NCBI GenBank assembly: GCA_037442205.1 | Contig: JBBIQS010000035.1 | Coordinates: 1-64,000, forward strand | Reading direction: 5' to 3' | Length of the DNA stretch: 64,000 nucleotides | Origin: JBBIQS01 sp037442205 | GTDB lineage: Bacteria > Myxococcota > Myxococcia > Myxococcales > UBA5297 | In this document: piece by piece, positions 16,713 to 24,206 of the stretch | How positions within the stretch are numbered: position 1 is the stretch's first letter | Layout: each line of letters opens with the position of its first letter | The notes under the pieces: model-generated | Told to the model about the DNA's origin: nothing | What the model saw: only the letters and a program-made list of their open reading frames with translations | The model's database searches: none | Made by a program: the position numbers and the translations under genes

Positions 16713-18305
16713 ATGGCGATCCGCTGCCATAGACGCTCCAGCGCGTGCCTCCTCGCTGCGGCCCTGCTGGCGGCGGTCGCGCCCGCCAGCGCCCAGGCGG
16801 CGAGCCGCCGCTTCGCGCTCTTCATCGCCAACAACGACGGCGGCGCCGGAACCCATCCGCTGCGCTACGCCAAGGAGGATGCGGAGAAGGTCCGCAACGT
16901 GCTGACGCGCCTGGGCGATCTGGCCGAGCAGGACGCGCTGCTTCTCTACGAGCAGAGCGCCGACCAGGTTCGCGGCGCCCTGGCCAGGCTCGAGCCTCGC
17001 TTGCGCCAGGCCGCCGAGAGCGGCCAGCGCCCCATCCTGTTCGTCTTCTACAGCGGCCACGCCAAGGACGGCGCCCTGCGGCTGGGAAGCTCGTCGCTGC
17101 CGCTCGAGGAGCTCAAGACCAGGATGGCCGCCACCTCGGCCGAGGTGCGGATCGGGCTCTTCGACTCCTGCCGCTCGGGGGCGACGCGCACCAAGGGCGC
17201 CCGCAAGGCCCCGGCCTTCGAGGTCGATTCCGGGCTGCTGCAAGGAGTGCGCGGGCTGGTGATCCTGGCCTCCAGCGCCGCCGACGAGGACTCGCAGGAG
17301 TCGGACGAGCTGAGCGGCAGCTTCTTCTCGCACCACTTCGCCAGCGGCCTGATGGGCGGCGCCGACAGCTCGGGCGACGGAAAGGTCTCGCTGGCCGAGG
17401 CCTATGCCTACGCCTACTCGCGCACCGTCGCCGATACCGCCGAGACCGCCGCCGGCGCCCAGCATCCGACCTTCGCCTACGACCTGGCCGGCAACGGCGA
17501 CGTCATCCTCACCGACTTTGCCGCCCGCACCGAGGGCGTCCTCCTGGCCGCCGACGCGCCCGAGGGGAGCTGGTTCGTGGTCGACTCGCGCGGAGCGGTC
17601 GCCGCAGAGGTCTCCAAGTCCCCGGGGATCGAGCGGCGCATCGCGCTGGGGCCCGGGCGCTACCGCATCAAGCGCCGCCTGCCCGACCGGCTGCGCGTCG
17701 GCGAGCTGTCGGTTCCGGCTGGGCAGACGGTAGTCCTCAACGACCAGATGCTTCGCGACGCCCCGTTCTCAGACGATCCGGTGAAGGGCGCGGTTACCCG
17801 CCGCTTCCAGCCCGAGTCGCACTTCGGGATGGCCCTGGGCGGTGGCTATCAGCGCTTTTTCGAGGGCCCATTCCCCTCGACTGGGCTCATCGGCCTGGAG
17901 CTGGGGCTGCGCGGGTACCTGCGCGAGAACTGGCTGCTCGGCTTCGACCTCGCCTTCGGCGGCGGCAATGCCTCAGTGCTGCCGGGCGGCCAACTGCCCT
18001 ACCGTTTCAGCGAATGGGACCTCGGTGTGTCTATTGGAAGGGAGTGGCCAGTCGGGCTGCTCTCTCCGTTCCTGGGAGCGAGGCTGGCGATGATCGGCTT
18101 GAGCCGCAGATTCACTGGGGATCCCATCCCTGATCAGGTCTACGCGGCCATGACCCCGGGGCTGCTGGGCGGGCTCCAGCTGCGCCTCAGCTCCCACCTG
18201 ACAGCCACCGCTCGCGCGCGGCTCCACTACCTCTTCTACAATGTCGATTCGCGGCAGTCGCTCGGCTATCTCGAGGGAGCGCTGCTGCTGGGGTACGAGC
18301 TATGA
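16713..18305 (+). CDS. Secreted caspase-like (C14) protease fused to a C-terminal beta-barrel
   Basis: 530 residues. After a signal peptide (about 1-30, ending AQAA) comes a caspase-fold domain: FALFIANNDGG, then the catalytic His in FYSGHA (His116) and Cys in FDSCRSG (Cys153). An EF-hand-like SSGDGKVSLAEAY element follows. A linker domain (about 265-365) leads to about 160 residues of Gly-rich amphipathic strands (from HFGMALGGGYQRFF to LLLGYEL), typical of an outer membrane barrel. The protease would therefore sit on the periplasmic side of the outer membrane. Both dyad residues are present, so it is probably active. The gene is translationally coupled to the following lipoprotein (ATGA overlap). 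The substrate is unknown; lipoprotein or anti-sigma cleavage is a hypothesis. Confidence 0.85.
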   Translation: MAIRCHRRSSACLLAAALLAAVAPASAQAASRRFALFIANNDGGAGTHPLRYAKEDAEKVRNVLTRLGDLAEQDALLLYEQSADQVRGALARLEPRLRQAAESGQRPILFVFYSGHAKDGALRLGSSSLPLEELKTRMAATSAEVRIGLFDSCRSGATRTKGARKAPAFEVDSGLLQGVRGLVILASSAADEDSQESDELSGSFFSHHFASGLMGGADSSGDGKVSLAEAYAYAYSRTVADTAETAAGAQHPTFAYDLAGNGDVILTDFAARTEGVLLAADAPEGSWFVVDSRGAVAAEVSKSPGIERRIALGPGRYRIKRRLPDRLRVGELSVPAGQTVVLNDQMLRDAPFSDDPVKGAVTRRFQPESHFGMALGGGYQRFFEGPFPSTGLIGLELGLRGYLRENWLLGFDLAFGGGNASVLPGGQLPYRFSEWDLGVSIGREWPVGLLSPFLGARLAMIGLSRRFTGDPIPDQVYAAMTPGLLGGLQLRLSSHLTATARARLHYLFYNVDSRQSLGYLEGALLLGYEL

Positions 18306-19246
18306 GCCTGAACTATCGCCGCGCCATCGCTCTCGTCCTCGCCCTACTCCCGGCCTGCGGGACCTGGTCCGACCTGGATGCCCAGTTTTTGGCTGCGGTG
18401 CCCACCAAGGATGACCTGACGCTCAGCGGACCGGCCGAAACGCAGTCCTCGCCGCTGACCGCGGACATCTCGCAGCGCCAGGATCTGCTCGGCACCAGCC
18501 GCGTCTACACCGACGTGGTGCAGCAGGTCTCCGACGTCAACAAGTTCATCGACGCCCTGGCCAACGGGCTCGACTTCATCCGCAAGCTCCCGCCCTCGCA
18601 GCGGCTCGCCGATGCCCGGCTCTGGGGCCCGTACGACGACGACAAGCATCCCGGGCTGCAAATCCAGATCGGCATCCAGCGTGTCTCGGCGACCGAGTAC
18701 CACTACGCGGTGCAGTACCGGCGCAAGGGAGCCGCGGACTTCAGCACCGTGATTGCCGGAGTCTTCTATGGCGAGAAGGCCAGCCACGGCATGGGCAATT
18801 TCCAGGTCGACGGCCGCGTCGGCAAGTCGCTGGGCATCAGCCAGGCACAGGACGCCGAGGCGGTGGAGCTCGGCTACAACATGAGCGACGGCCTTTCCAC
18901 AGTCGGCCACCTCAAGGCCCAGTACAGTGCCGCCGCGCTCGAATACGCCTACGCCACCAAGCGCGACGGCTCGGGCGAGGTCTCCTTCACCGTCACCAAG
19001 GACTTCGTCGCCGGCCCGCTGGGCGACGAGACGCTGAGAGTCTCGGCCCACTGGCTGGACAGCCAGGCCGGTTCGGCCAGCGCCGAGGTCTCCGGCGGCG
19101 ATCTGGGAACATCCAAGGGAACCCAGCAGGAGTGCTGGGACGAGAGCGCGCGGCAGGTCTATCTGAGCAAGAACTTCGACTGCTCCGGCGCGTCCTGCAC
19201 CGAGGGCTCGCCGAGCGCTTGCCGGCTCGCACCTCCGACGCCCTAG
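18302..19246 (+). CDS. Lipoprotein of unknown function, paralog of the 14316 gene
   Basis: 314 residues with a lipoprotein signal (lipobox LPAC, Cys19). It shares motif order with the lipoprotein at 14316 (LLG, LWGPY, GMGNFQVDG, VTKDF, SGGDLG, ECWD) and ends in a Cys-rich tail (FDCSGASCTEGSPSACR). Its start overlaps the caspase gene's stop by 4 bp, so the two are made together. The co-duplication around the sigma operon suggests the lipoproteins are partners, substrates or targets of the protease and sigma pathway. That is inference; no known family was recognised. Confidence 0.75.
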   Translation: MSLNYRRAIALVLALLPACGTWSDLDAQFLAAVPTKDDLTLSGPAETQSSPLTADISQRQDLLGTSRVYTDVVQQVSDVNKFIDALANGLDFIRKLPPSQRLADARLWGPYDDDKHPGLQIQIGIQRVSATEYHYAVQYRRKGAADFSTVIAGVFYGEKASHGMGNFQVDGRVGKSLGISQAQDAEAVELGYNMSDGLSTVGHLKAQYSAAALEYAYATKRDGSGEVSFTVTKDFVAGPLGDETLRVSAHWLDSQAGSASAEVSGGDLGTSKGTQQECWDESARQVYLSKNFDCSGASCTEGSPSACRLAPPTP

Positions 19247-19368
19247 AGCGCAGGCCGAGGAGCGAGCCGGCGGGCGGCGGATCGTACCTTCCGGCGACAT
19301 CGCGGCCCAGGCCGACCGCCTGCTCCTTGGACCGGGCGCGCGCCCCCGCTATCCTCGGCCGAAGTCTG

Positions 19369-20640
19369 ATGGCCACTTCTCTCAGCTACCACGCGCTGCT
19401 GCGCCAAAACCGGACCTTCCGCCGCATCTGGATGGGCGACGTGGTCAGCCTGCTGGGCGACTGGTTCACCACCATCACCCTGCTCGCCACCCTGCTGAAG
19501 CTGACCGGCCGAGCCGAGGCGGTGAGTTTCGCGCTGATCGCCAAGTTCCTGCCGGCGCTCTTTTTCGGACCGGTGGCGGGGCTGGTCGCCGACCGCTTCC
19601 CGCGCAAGGTGGTAATGGTCACCTGCGACGTGCTGCGGGCGGTGGTGGTCCTCGGGTTCCTGCTGGTGCGCGAGCCCGGCGACGTGTGGCTCGCCTACCT
19701 GCTCACGTTCCTGCAGCAGTCGCTGGCGGCCTTCTTCGATCCCGCCGAACAGGCGGCGGTGGGCAGCGTGGTGGACCGATCGCAGATCGTCGCTGCCAAC
19801 GCGCTGCAAGGGGCCACCTGGTCGACGATGCTGGCGCTGGGAGCCCTCGCTGGCGGCGTGGTCGCCGAGCTCTTCGGCCACGAGACCGCCTTCGCCATCA
19901 ACAGCGTCACCTACCTCGGCTCGGCAGTCTTCATGGCCAGCGCCGCCATTCCCTACACCCCGCGCAAGCTGGCGCGGACGAGTTGGGGAGAGCTGCTGGG
20001 CATCCACGAACTGCGCGAGGGCGCCCAATACGTGTCACGCGAGCCCGAGGTGCGCCGAGTGCTGATGGCCAAGGCCGGCTGGGGACTGGCGGGCGGCGGA
20101 GCGCTCATGCTCTACAGCATCTTCGGCGAGCGCGTCTTCCCGGTGGGCAAGAGCGCGGCCACCAGCATCGGCATCCTCTATGCCGCGCGCGGGCTGGGGG
20201 CGCTGGCCGGCCCGTCGCTGGCGAGGCTGAGGAGTGGCGACTCGGAGAGCGCCCTCGACCGCTACATCGGCCATTCGTTTCTGCTGATGGTGCTTGCCTA
20301 CGGGCTGTTCGCGGTTGCTCCGTGGATCGGCCTCGGGGCGCTGGCGCTGATGGTGGTCCACGCCGGCGCCTCGATCATCTGGACCTTCTCCACTTCGCTG
20401 CTCAACCTGCGGGTCCCCGACCACCTGCGCGGCCGGATCTTCGCCACCGAGATGGCCCTGCACACCCTCGCGCTCACCGTGTCGACCTGGGCCACGGGAT
20501 TCGCACTGGATCACCTGGGCATCGCTCCCCGGCCGCTGATGGGAGCGCTGGCGGCGCTGGTGCTGCTGCCGGCGATGGTGTGGAGGCTCACGCCGCGGCA
20601 GGGCGCGCTGCCGGCGCAGCCGCCGGAGCAGGCGGAATGA
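19369..20640 (+). CDS. MFS transporter, EntS-like exporter type
   Basis: 423 residues with about 12 hydrophobic helices. The first loop motif GDVVSLLGDWFTTITL and the loop 2-3 motif ADRFPRKVVMVTCDVLRA are typical of MFS_3 exporters such as EntS. The start is placed at the ATG at 19369, because upstream codons in the same frame overlap the lipoprotein gene and are not hydrophobic. The gap to the preceding operon is 122 bp, so it may have its own promoter. The substrate cannot be inferred from the sequence. Confidence 0.87.
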   Translation: MATSLSYHALLRQNRTFRRIWMGDVVSLLGDWFTTITLLATLLKLTGRAEAVSFALIAKFLPALFFGPVAGLVADRFPRKVVMVTCDVLRAVVVLGFLLVREPGDVWLAYLLTFLQQSLAAFFDPAEQAAVGSVVDRSQIVAANALQGATWSTMLALGALAGGVVAELFGHETAFAINSVTYLGSAVFMASAAIPYTPRKLARTSWGELLGIHELREGAQYVSREPEVRRVLMAKAGWGLAGGGALMLYSIFGERVFPVGKSAATSIGILYAARGLGALAGPSLARLRSGDSESALDRYIGHSFLLMVLAYGLFAVAPWIGLGALALMVVHAGASIIWTFSTSLLNLRVPDHLRGRIFATEMALHTLALTVSTWATGFALDHLGIAPRPLMGALAALVLLPAMVWRLTPRQGALPAQPPEQAE

Positions 20641-20682
20641 GCGCGAGCCGCCGTCGGTCGCACCGAATTCCCCGGCAGTTGG

Positions 20683-21774
20683 TCACCCCTGTGCCGCCGC
20701 TACCTTCTTGCGGGCGATCCCGAGGTTGACCTCGAGGATCTTGTTCCCCGGCTCGAGTTCCCGCGCCTGCTCCCAGAGGCTGAGCGCGCCCGGGTAGTCC
20801 TTCGCCAGGAACTTGCTCAGCCCTTCGTCGAAGAGCCGATCGAACTGGCCGGCGGGCGCGGGCGAGCTCTTCTGAGCGGCCAGGCCCTCGATCTTCTCGC
20901 GCACCTCCTGCTCGACTTGCAGGTGCTGCTCGGCGACCAGCTTCTCGGCGGCGGCGAGCTCGAAGGTCTTGGTCGGCGGGCTCGTCCGCTTCAGCACCGC
21001 CTTGCCACCAGCCATCACCACTGTCACCGCCTGGCAGCTGGGACTGGTCGAGAACTCGGTCTGGATTTGAAAGAGACGGCTACCCGCGCGGACTCCTGAC
21101 AGGCGCCCCATGGGCCGCTCCCGCGGCAACTCCTTGGGACCGACCACCAGCGCCGCCTGTTGCAGCGACGAGAAGTCCACCGGCGTGGAGGTGAGCAGGA
21201 ACTGCCCCTCGGTCAACTCGAGGCAGCGAGCGACATCGTCCGCTGCCTGCTCTGAATCGATTCGCACCGTCCCCGCTCGGAAGCGCAGCTTGGCGGTGAA
21301 AGCCTTGGCCGTCACTTCGGCTTCGCCCTGTAGCTCCTGGGTCTCGCAGAACTGCAGCACCTTGGCGAAGGGGAACTTGGCCAGGTCGCCCAAGAACGAG
21401 GCCGCCGCCTGGCGCCGGCCGCGTCGCAGGTGCGCCTTGACCTTGGCCACCAGCACCGCCGGCGACACCGGCTTGGCGAGGTAGTCGTCGGCGCCCACCT
21501 CCAACCCGCGAACGACGTCGCTCGGGCTGTCGAGCGAGGAGAGGAACAGGAAGGGCGTCTGCCGCTGCGGGTAGCGGTCGGAGTACGCCTCACGGAAGGC
21601 GATGCCCCCCATCTCCGGCATCAGCACGTCGGAGATGATCAGCTCGGGCTCTTCCCCGGCGGCCTCGAGAGCATCGACGGCACGCAAGAAGGTCCGAGGC
21701 TCGTAGCCGGCGCCGGCAAGCGCCTGAGAGCTCTGCGCCAGAATCTCTTCGTCGTCATCCACTATCAGGATCAT
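20683..21774 (-). CDS. Response regulator: REC, PATAN/DUF4388-like domain, TPR-like tail
   Basis: 363 residues. The receiver domain (1-120) has acidic residues in VDDDEE, the phospho-acceptor Asp in LIISDVLMPEMGG, Ser/Thr in LFLSSLD and Lys in DDYLAKPVS. Residues about 128-230 resemble a PATAN/DUF4388 domain (FLGDLAKFPFAKVLQFCETQELQGEAEV), an effector domain common in delta-proteobacterial regulators. The C-terminal part ends in TPR-like helices (YPGALSLWEQARELEPGNKILEVNLGIARKK). There is no DNA-binding domain, so output is probably by protein contact. It is the last gene of the seven-gene signalling operon, 11 bp after the Roadblock gene. Confidence 0.87.
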   Translation of the reverse strand: MILIVDDDEEILAQSSQALAGAGYEPRTFLRAVDALEAAGEEPELIISDVLMPEMGGIAFREAYSDRYPQRQTPFLFLSSLDSPSDVVRGLEVGADDYLAKPVSPAVLVAKVKAHLRRGRRQAAASFLGDLAKFPFAKVLQFCETQELQGEAEVTAKAFTAKLRFRAGTVRIDSEQAADDVARCLELTEGQFLLTSTPVDFSSLQQAALVVGPKELPRERPMGRLSGVRAGSRLFQIQTEFSTSPSCQAVTVVMAGGKAVLKRTSPPTKTFELAAAEKLVAEQHLQVEQEVREKIEGLAAQKSSPAPAGQFDRLFDEGLSKFLAKDYPGALSLWEQARELEPGNKILEVNLGIARKKVAAAQG

Positions 21775-21785
21775 GAACGGCCTTC

Positions 21786-22517
21786 TCAGCTGGAAGCGAG
21801 GATCCTCGCCAGGGCGTCGATGGTGACCTCAACCTCCCCGCGCACCTCCAGCGCCTGCTGGCAGATGACCACCAGGCAGTAGGGCGCCCCACCGACCTCG
21901 AAGCGGCGAAGCACCGCCTTGTCGGTGAAGTTGATGTCCAAGGTCATGTAGTTGGCCTGGTGCTGGCCGAGCAGCCGGCCCGACTTCTCGGCGGCGACTG
22001 AGAGCACGGTGGTGAATGCGGCCACCAGCTCGGCGCCGACCGGGCTCTTGTGCTCGGCCAGAGGCAGACCGCTCTCGTCGGCCAGCACCGCTCCGGTGAA
22101 TCCGCCTCGGCGGCAGAGCGAGGCCAGCGCCTGCTCCAGGCGCTCCGAGCGGAACTGGGGCTTTCCGGTCGCTGCGGGGAGGGTGGCTGCCGCCACGCGC
22201 GCCTCATGGCGCAGCACCGCCGCCGCTACCGCCGAAAGCCCCGCGCTGCCCGGCAGCGGCTGTCCGGCCGGCGTCCGCGCAGGACCCGGCGCCGGCGGGG
22301 CCAAAGGGGGCGGCGGAGGCCGCGGCGCGGCGATCGCCGATTTGGGCGCCATCGGCGCGACTGCTCGCGGCGCGGGCGGCGGAGGCACCATTGGCGCGGG
22401 TGGCGCCGGCGGCCGGACGGTTTCAACCGGGCGCGCGCCCTGAACCGGAGCCGCCAGCAGCTCGCGCAGCAGGCGGCCGGATTCCTCGATCTCAGAAAAT
22501 GCCAGCTTCGTCGGCAT
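21786..22517 (-). CDS. Roadblock/LC7-domain protein with Pro-rich linker
   Basis: 243 residues. A short N-terminal helix (FSEIEESGRLLRELL) is followed by about 70 residues of Pro/Ala-rich linker. The C-terminal 115 residues have the Roadblock/LC7 pattern (GFTGAVLADESGLPLAEH, then AAFTTVLSVAAEK and CLVVICQQALEVRGEVE). Roadblock proteins act on small GTPases, as MglB does on MglA, or as scaffolds. No Ras-like GTPase gene is in this window. The ATG at 22517 has a strong GGAGGGAG site lying inside the end of the ParA gene, giving a 26-bp overlap. The linker suggests tethering of the domain to another operon product. Confidence 0.8.
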   Translation of the reverse strand: MPTKLAFSEIEESGRLLRELLAAPVQGARPVETVRPPAPPAPMVPPPPAPRAVAPMAPKSAIAAPRPPPPPLAPPAPGPARTPAGQPLPGSAGLSAVAAAVLRHEARVAAATLPAATGKPQFRSERLEQALASLCRRGGFTGAVLADESGLPLAEHKSPVGAELVAAFTTVLSVAAEKSGRLLGQHQANYMTLDINFTDKAVLRRFEVGGAPYCLVVICQQALEVRGEVEVTIDALARILASS

Positions 22518-23298
22518 CGCCGCTCCCTCCGCTCAGGTTCTCCTCGCGATTGCGAAGCTCCATCGCCAGCTCGAGGAACGGCCGCGCCGCGCCGTTGGCG
22601 CCCGAGAGCATCGCCACCGGGATCGACTTGAGCGTCGCCTGCTCCAGACGCTCGTCGAAGGGGATCACGGTGTCGAACAGCGTGCCCTCTGGGAGGCTAG
22701 CCTTGAGCTGGTTCAGGAGATCCACTTCCGCCGGCTTGCCCAGGTCGGCCATCGTCACCAGCAACCCCGACAGCCGCAGCGAGCGGTCGGAGTGCGCCGA
22801 TGCGCCCTGGAAGGCCTTGAGGAAAGCCGGCAGGCTGCGCACCGCCAGCGCCCTCAAACAGAGCGTCCCCACCACCGCGTCGCTCGCCGCCAACAGGCCG
22901 CGCGGCAGGGCTCCGACGCCGCCGGGAACGTCGATGATCACGTAGTCGAAGCCGGCGGCCAGTTCGCGGATCGCCCGGCGCAACGCCAGCCCGTGCGCCG
23001 CCTGCTCGAGGAAGGCCACGTCGTCCGGCTCGGCGGCGCCCATGGCCACCATCCCCAAGGTGCCGTCGCGGGTCAGCGTCACCGCGTCCTCGGCGGTCAG
23101 CTTCTGCCGCAGCAGATCGACCAGCCCGCCCTTGGCGCGATGGCGGACGTTGGTCGCCAGCGACAGCCCGCCTTGCGGGTCGCCGTCCACCATCAGCACT
23201 CGCACTCCCTGCCGGCTCAGCGCAAAGCTCAGGTTGAAGACCGAGGTGGTCTTGCCTACCCCGCCCTTCTGGCTAGCCACTGCCAGGATCCTTCCCAT
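22492..23298 (-). CDS. ParA/MinD-family ATPase
   Basis: 268 residues. A deviant Walker A KGGVGKTT occurs near residues 11-18, with the signature lysine. VLMVDGDPQGGLSL is the A' motif and VIIDVPGGVG the Walker B region. Such ATPases bind DNA or membranes dynamically and position cargo such as chromosomes, chemosensory clusters or pilus complexes. The ATG at 23298 is chosen over the GTG at 23307 because an AGGAG site lies about 9 bp before it. No ParB gene is adjacent, so an orphan positioning role within the signalling operon is more likely than chromosome partition. Confidence 0.9.
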   Translation of the reverse strand: MGRILAVASQKGGVGKTTSVFNLSFALSRQGVRVLMVDGDPQGGLSLATNVRHRAKGGLVDLLRQKLTAEDAVTLTRDGTLGMVAMGAAEPDDVAFLEQAAHGLALRRAIRELAAGFDYVIIDVPGGVGALPRGLLAASDAVVGTLCLRALAVRSLPAFLKAFQGASAHSDRSLRLSGLLVTMADLGKPAEVDLLNQLKASLPEGTLFDTVIPFDERLEQATLKSIPVAMLSGANGAARPFLELAMELRNREENLSGGSGDADEAGIF

Positions 23299-23303
23299 CG
23301 TCG

Positions 23304-24203
23304 TCACTCCTCTCCTCTCACCAGCCGCACCACTCCCGCCTGTGCCGCACCCTTGAGCAATTGCACCGCCTGGCGCAGGTCTCCCTCGACTCCGGCCACG
23401 GCCTGCGTCGCGGTCATCGGACCTCTTCCCATCAGCGGCGCGAGGGCTTCGAAGGTGGGACGCAGCTCGTCCAACTGCAGGCGCGTCCTATCTGGTACCC
23501 AGGTCAGGTCGCGCCGCAGCTCGTCCACCTCCGCCAGCGCGCTCAGCAGCAGGTGGGCCAGCTTGAGGGCCGGTCCCTTCTCGTCCGGCGGAACCGCGGC
23601 GTGCACCGAGAACCGACCGCGCTCGAGCAGCAGGATCCGCAGCAGCGCCTGCGGTCCCTCGAAGCGCTCCTGCCGTGCCGACAGCAGCGCGCCCCCCCTC
23701 ATCACCAGCTCGCCATCGATATCGGGAAGGGCCACCCGCACCGCCTGATTGCCGGCCTCCAGGGTCTGCAGCAGATCGACCAGCCGAACCGCCCCCAGCG
23801 CACCCTCCATCATCGCCGAGGCGTCTCGGCTGCTGGCCGCCCGGCGAAGCGCGACCTTGACCCGCGCCAGCAGCTCCGCCGAGCTACAGGTCTTCACCAG
23901 GTAGTCGTCGGCTCCCAACTCCAGCCCGCGCACCTTGTGCCAGCTCTGGTCGAGGCAGGTCAGCAGCAGCACCTGCAGGCCGGCCAGCTCCGGCTTCGCG
24001 CGGATGGCCTCCAGGGTGGAGAATCCGTCGCGCACCGGCATCTGCACGTCGAGCAGCACCAGGTCGAAGCGCTCCTTCTCCAGCGCCGCCAGCGCCTGTT
24101 CGCCGTCGGAGGCGAACGCCATCGCGAAGCCGGCGGCCCTGAGGTACTCGCCCAGCAGCTCCTGGTTGGTGGGCTCGTCGTCGACCAGAAGGATGCGCGC
24201 CAT
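23304..24203 (-). CDS. Response regulator: REC with PATAN/DUF4388-like domain
   Basis: 299 residues. The receiver domain is intact (LVDDEPT; phospho-Asp in LVLLDVQMPVRDG; Thr in LLTCLD; Lys in DDYLVKTC). Residues about 130-230 resemble PATAN/DUF4388 (GALGAVRLVDLLQTLEAGNQAVRVAL). The C-terminal 70 residues are helical (a winged-helix-like end, PMTATQAVAGVEGDLRQAVQLL). It lies 3 bp downstream of the large kinase gene, so it is the most likely phosphoryl acceptor. It differs from the regulator at 20683 in lacking TPR helices; the two may form a relay or alternative outputs. Confidence 0.87.
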   Translation of the reverse strand: MARILLVDDEPTNQELLGEYLRAAGFAMAFASDGEQALAALEKERFDLVLLDVQMPVRDGFSTLEAIRAKPELAGLQVLLLTCLDQSWHKVRGLELGADDYLVKTCSSAELLARVKVALRRAASSRDASAMMEGALGAVRLVDLLQTLEAGNQAVRVALPDIDGELVMRGGALLSARQERFEGPQALLRILLLERGRFSVHAAVPPDEKGPALKLAHLLLSALAEVDELRRDLTWVPDRTRLQLDELRPTFEALAPLMGRGPMTATQAVAGVEGDLRQAVQLLKGAAQAGVVRLVRGEE

Positions 24204-24206
24204 CGG

